From NCBI GenBank assembly GCA_001017865.1, contig LATQ01000324.1, positions 1 through 8,670 on the forward strand: a DNA stretch of 8,670 bases, read 5' to 3'. The notes under the pieces are model-generated. The model saw only the letters and a list, made by a program, of their open reading frames with translations, had not been told where the DNA came from and made no database searches. Positions 7,381 to 8,670 of this stretch are shown one piece after another (the stretch's first letter is position 1; each line of letters begins with the position of its first letter). This stretch comes from Rhodococcus sp. IITR03 (GTDB lineage: Bacteria; Actinomycetota; Actinomycetes; Mycobacteriales; Mycobacteriaceae). The position numbers and the translations under genes are program-made.

Positions 7381-7452
7381 GGCGATGCACGCATGGCATG
7401 CTTCGCACGCATGTCACGCACAGTGTGCATTACGAGCATCGCGTGCATCGCC
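7381..7452. repeat. 12-bp perfect inverted repeat enclosing nested short repeats
   Basis: GGCGATGCACGC at 7381-7392 is exactly the reverse complement of GCGTGCATCGCC at 7441-7452, with 48 bases between. Inside the element, GCACGCATG occurs at 7405-7413. The same 9-mer at 7387-7395 begins within the left arm, giving an 18-base period. GCACA/TGTGC forms a small palindrome at 7418-7428. The density of GCATGC- and CACGC-like words is unlike the flanks. It may be a recombination or protein-binding site, or a structured RNA. Confidence 0.55.
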
Positions 7453-7504
7453 GTTTCGCGGTTTGGCAGATGGCTCCTCGCTGGGGTTCCTCACCCCGAA
7501 CAGT

Positions 7505-7525
7505 GATCGCCTCCACGGAGGCATC
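7505..7525. repeat. GC-rich hairpin
   Basis: GCCTCC at 7509-7514 and GGAGGC at 7517-7522 are perfect reverse complements (about 5 bp with a 4-base loop in RNA). Flanking GAT (7505-7507) and ATC (7523-7525) can extend the stem past a one-base bulge. No T-tract follows. It could act as a weak transcription stop some 290 bases after the CBASS operon. Confidence 0.3.
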
Positions 7526-7972
7526 CCCGCCGCAAGAGGTACGGCGGGTATGTCGGAACTATTGTGAAAGAAAGACTTTCGGCTCGGAGGGCCGCAACTC
7601 TCGCAGCCGGCATCATTGTTGCGGATTCACCGGCCACCTTCTCTGTGATCTCGGTCAACCCTCGTGGCGTGCCCACCTGATGCGGTGAACGTCGAGATCG
7701 CCGAGCATTGCCTGCAATTCGTGTACGACCAACCTGGCCGCGACATCGCGGCGCGAATCGCGTCGCCATCCGTGCCGGTCTTCAATCCGGCGAAGGCAAC
7801 CATTTCTGGGAAGCGATGAAGCTTCCCGTTCGCTGGAGCAGGAAGGTGGACCCATCGCATGGCCCTTGTAACACTGAACAGCCGGATCGACCGAGTTCCG
7901 CCTGCGAATCCGGTACAAGCAGCGGTATTGGCGTCGACCGCGCGGCCCGCGCACCGTCACCACCGCCGAAGC

Positions 7973-7988
7973 TACGCACGAGTGCGTA
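7973..7988. promoter_or_regulatory. Perfect palindrome TACGCACGAGTGCGTA, operator-like
   Basis: TACGCAC (7973-7979) and GTGCGTA (7982-7988) are perfect 7-bp arms around GA. A second overlapping pairing, CTACG (7972-7976) with CGTAG (7989-7993), extends the symmetry. The form suits a dimeric DNA-binding protein. No clear gene start lies nearby, so its target is unknown. Confidence 0.35.
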
Positions 7989-8056
7989 CGTAGTTGCGCA
8001 CACTCGCCGGCTCTGGCATCGTGGATTGTGCCCAGGGCAGTAGCACTGGTGAAGTG

Positions 8057-8094
8057 AACCCGGCAGCCTTCCGGACGGTTGGTGAGCCGGGTTT
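8057..8094. terminator. Terminator-like hairpin between convergent transcripts
   Basis: AACCCGGC (8057-8064) pairs perfectly with GCCGGGTT (8086-8093) around a 21-base loop. On the + strand the stem is followed by a moderately T-rich stretch (TCGCGTTTCT). On the minus strand the stem begins 8 bases after the stop codon of the DUF3800-like gene. It probably ends that gene's transcript and may also stop rightward transcription. Confidence 0.55.
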
Positions 8095-8101
8095 CGCGTT
8101 T

Positions 8102-8670
8102 CTATTCCACGGTCATCGTCCTGCCGATCAGCGGCCGCACGCGAGCGGGCCATTCGCCCCCTTTGGCCAGGCACCACGCGACCGCGTCCGGAATCCACAG
8201 CATCGGTTCCTGTTTTGCCCGCAGATGGTGATAGGTCAGTCGGTCACGCAGCCCGTGCTTGCCGGTGGCCTCGAACAGGATTCGCCGGTCGGACTTGACC
8301 GTCGAATCGTCCTGCTCGAGCACCAACCGGGAGAGCGGTAGCTCGGCCAGGTCGCCGACGAGTGCTTCGAGGCATCGGGGACGTCCGATTTTGGGTGGGA
8401 GTTTGGCGGCATGGTAGACGCGGACGTGTATATCCAAGGTCACCAACGCCGAGCAGATCGCACGCCGGCGTGTGTCGCGTTCGGACTTGAAGTGAATGCG
8501 TTCTTGGCCTTTCAGTCGCAACGCCGTCAATGTTCGACGGGCCTCGTCCAGGGCCGACGGGTCGGCTACCGCAGCGACCACCATGATGCCGCGGACGGTG
8601 TTTTCGTCGATGAAGCCTGCACGGCTACCGAGCCTAGAACGGGCGCGATCACCGTCTGTCCGGGCTACGC
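8102..8670 (-). CDS. DUF3800-like protein (RNase H-like fold), N-terminus outside window
   Basis: The minus-strand frame runs from the right edge to the TAG at 8102-8104 (about 189 codons). The protein reads GSRAGFIDEN near its start, with the FIDE motif encoded by 8603-8614. It continues VRGIMVVAAVADPSALDEAR, a central RIHFKSE, and ends with KQEPMLWIPDAVAWCLAK before the C-terminus GRTMTVE. A hydrophobic strand with an early acidic FIDE motif plus the late EPMLWIPDAVAW helix resembles the DUF3800 family and its actinobacterial relatives. Those proteins have an RNase H-like fold and no settled function. The ATG at 8584 is not the likely start, because it would remove the FIDE motif. The gene faces the CBASS operon and is separated from it by the terminator-like hairpin. 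The family call is by motif memory; function is unknown. Confidence 0.6.
   Translation of the reverse strand, partial: VARTDGDRARSRLGSRAGFIDENTVRGIMVVAAVADPSALDEARRTLTALRLKGQERIHFKSERDTRRRAICSALVTLDIHVRVYHAAKLPPKIGRPRCLEALVGDLAELPLSRLVLEQDDSTVKSDRRILFEATGKHGLRDRLTYHHLRAKQEPMLWIPDAVAWCLAKGGEWPARVRPLIGRTMTVE

Larger units (their letters stand above)
7217..8056. other. Non-coding or degraded interval with several inverted repeats
   Basis: I find no gene with a convincing start, ribosome binding site and homology in these 840 bases. The short open frames (60-140 codons) lie across each other on both strands. At about 7564-7810, third-position GC is raised in frames of both strands (for example DAVNVEIAEHCLQFVYDQ forward and DVAARLVVHELQAMLGDLDV reverse). 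This may be a remnant of a frameshifted gene of uncertain strand. The interval also holds the structured repeats listed separately at 7381-7452, 7505-7525 and 7973-7988. Confidence 0.5.

Noticed and set aside
7387..7449. CRISPR-like array from the repeated GCACGCATG and related words
   Set aside because: The repeats are only 9 bases, occur twice, and lack regular unique spacers and cas genes.
7675..7685. A prfB-like +1 recoding site at ACC TGA T, joining frames 1 and 2
   Set aside because: There is no Shine-Dalgarno-like stimulator placed just upstream, and the protein on either side is not recognised, so a programmed event cannot be supported.
7708..8043. 111-codon + strand open frame
   Set aside because: It has no ribosome binding site or recognisable motif, turns low-complexity towards its end and overlaps other frames with equal coding signal.

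Overview
The window is GC-rich DNA with the codon use and protein style of an actinomycete; a Rhodococcus, Nocardia or Gordonia type host is my inference, since no species marker is present. It reads as an accessory, recombination-prone region. Two of its genes form what I believe is a complete minimal anti-phage system.

Layout. (1) Positions 3-389 hold the C-terminal half of a tyrosine recombinase whose start lies outside the window. (2) Positions 545-5167 hold a tightly coupled four-gene recombinase cassette on the + strand: a tyrosine recombinase with all catalytic residues, a small XRE-type HTH protein, a large protein with a zinc-ribbon array joined to a degenerate recombinase domain, and a second degenerate recombinase. 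The stop/start overlaps (TGATG, ATGA, ATGA) show one translational unit. The three large genes are broken by eight single-base frameshifts, seven of them equivalent to a one-base loss. Either the assembly has indel errors here or the cassette is decaying. (3) Positions 5168-5479 are intergenic and rich in hairpins. (4) Positions 5480-7216 hold a two-gene operon of visibly lower GC: an S-4TM membrane effector followed by a SMODS/CD-NTase nucleotidyltransferase, a short two-gene (type I-like) CBASS. Both genes have strong Shine-Dalgarno sequences and no frameshift. (5) Positions 7217-8056 carry no gene I can support but have several perfect inverted repeats. (6) A terminator-like hairpin at 8057-8094 precedes the 3' end of a minus-strand DUF3800-like gene that runs off the right edge.

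How the parts work together. In CBASS, the nucleotidyltransferase makes a cyclic oligonucleotide on phage infection and the four-helix membrane protein responds by disrupting the inner membrane, so the infected cell dies before phage release. The neighbouring recombinase cassette is a plausible vehicle for moving this defence module, but no element boundary is proven here.
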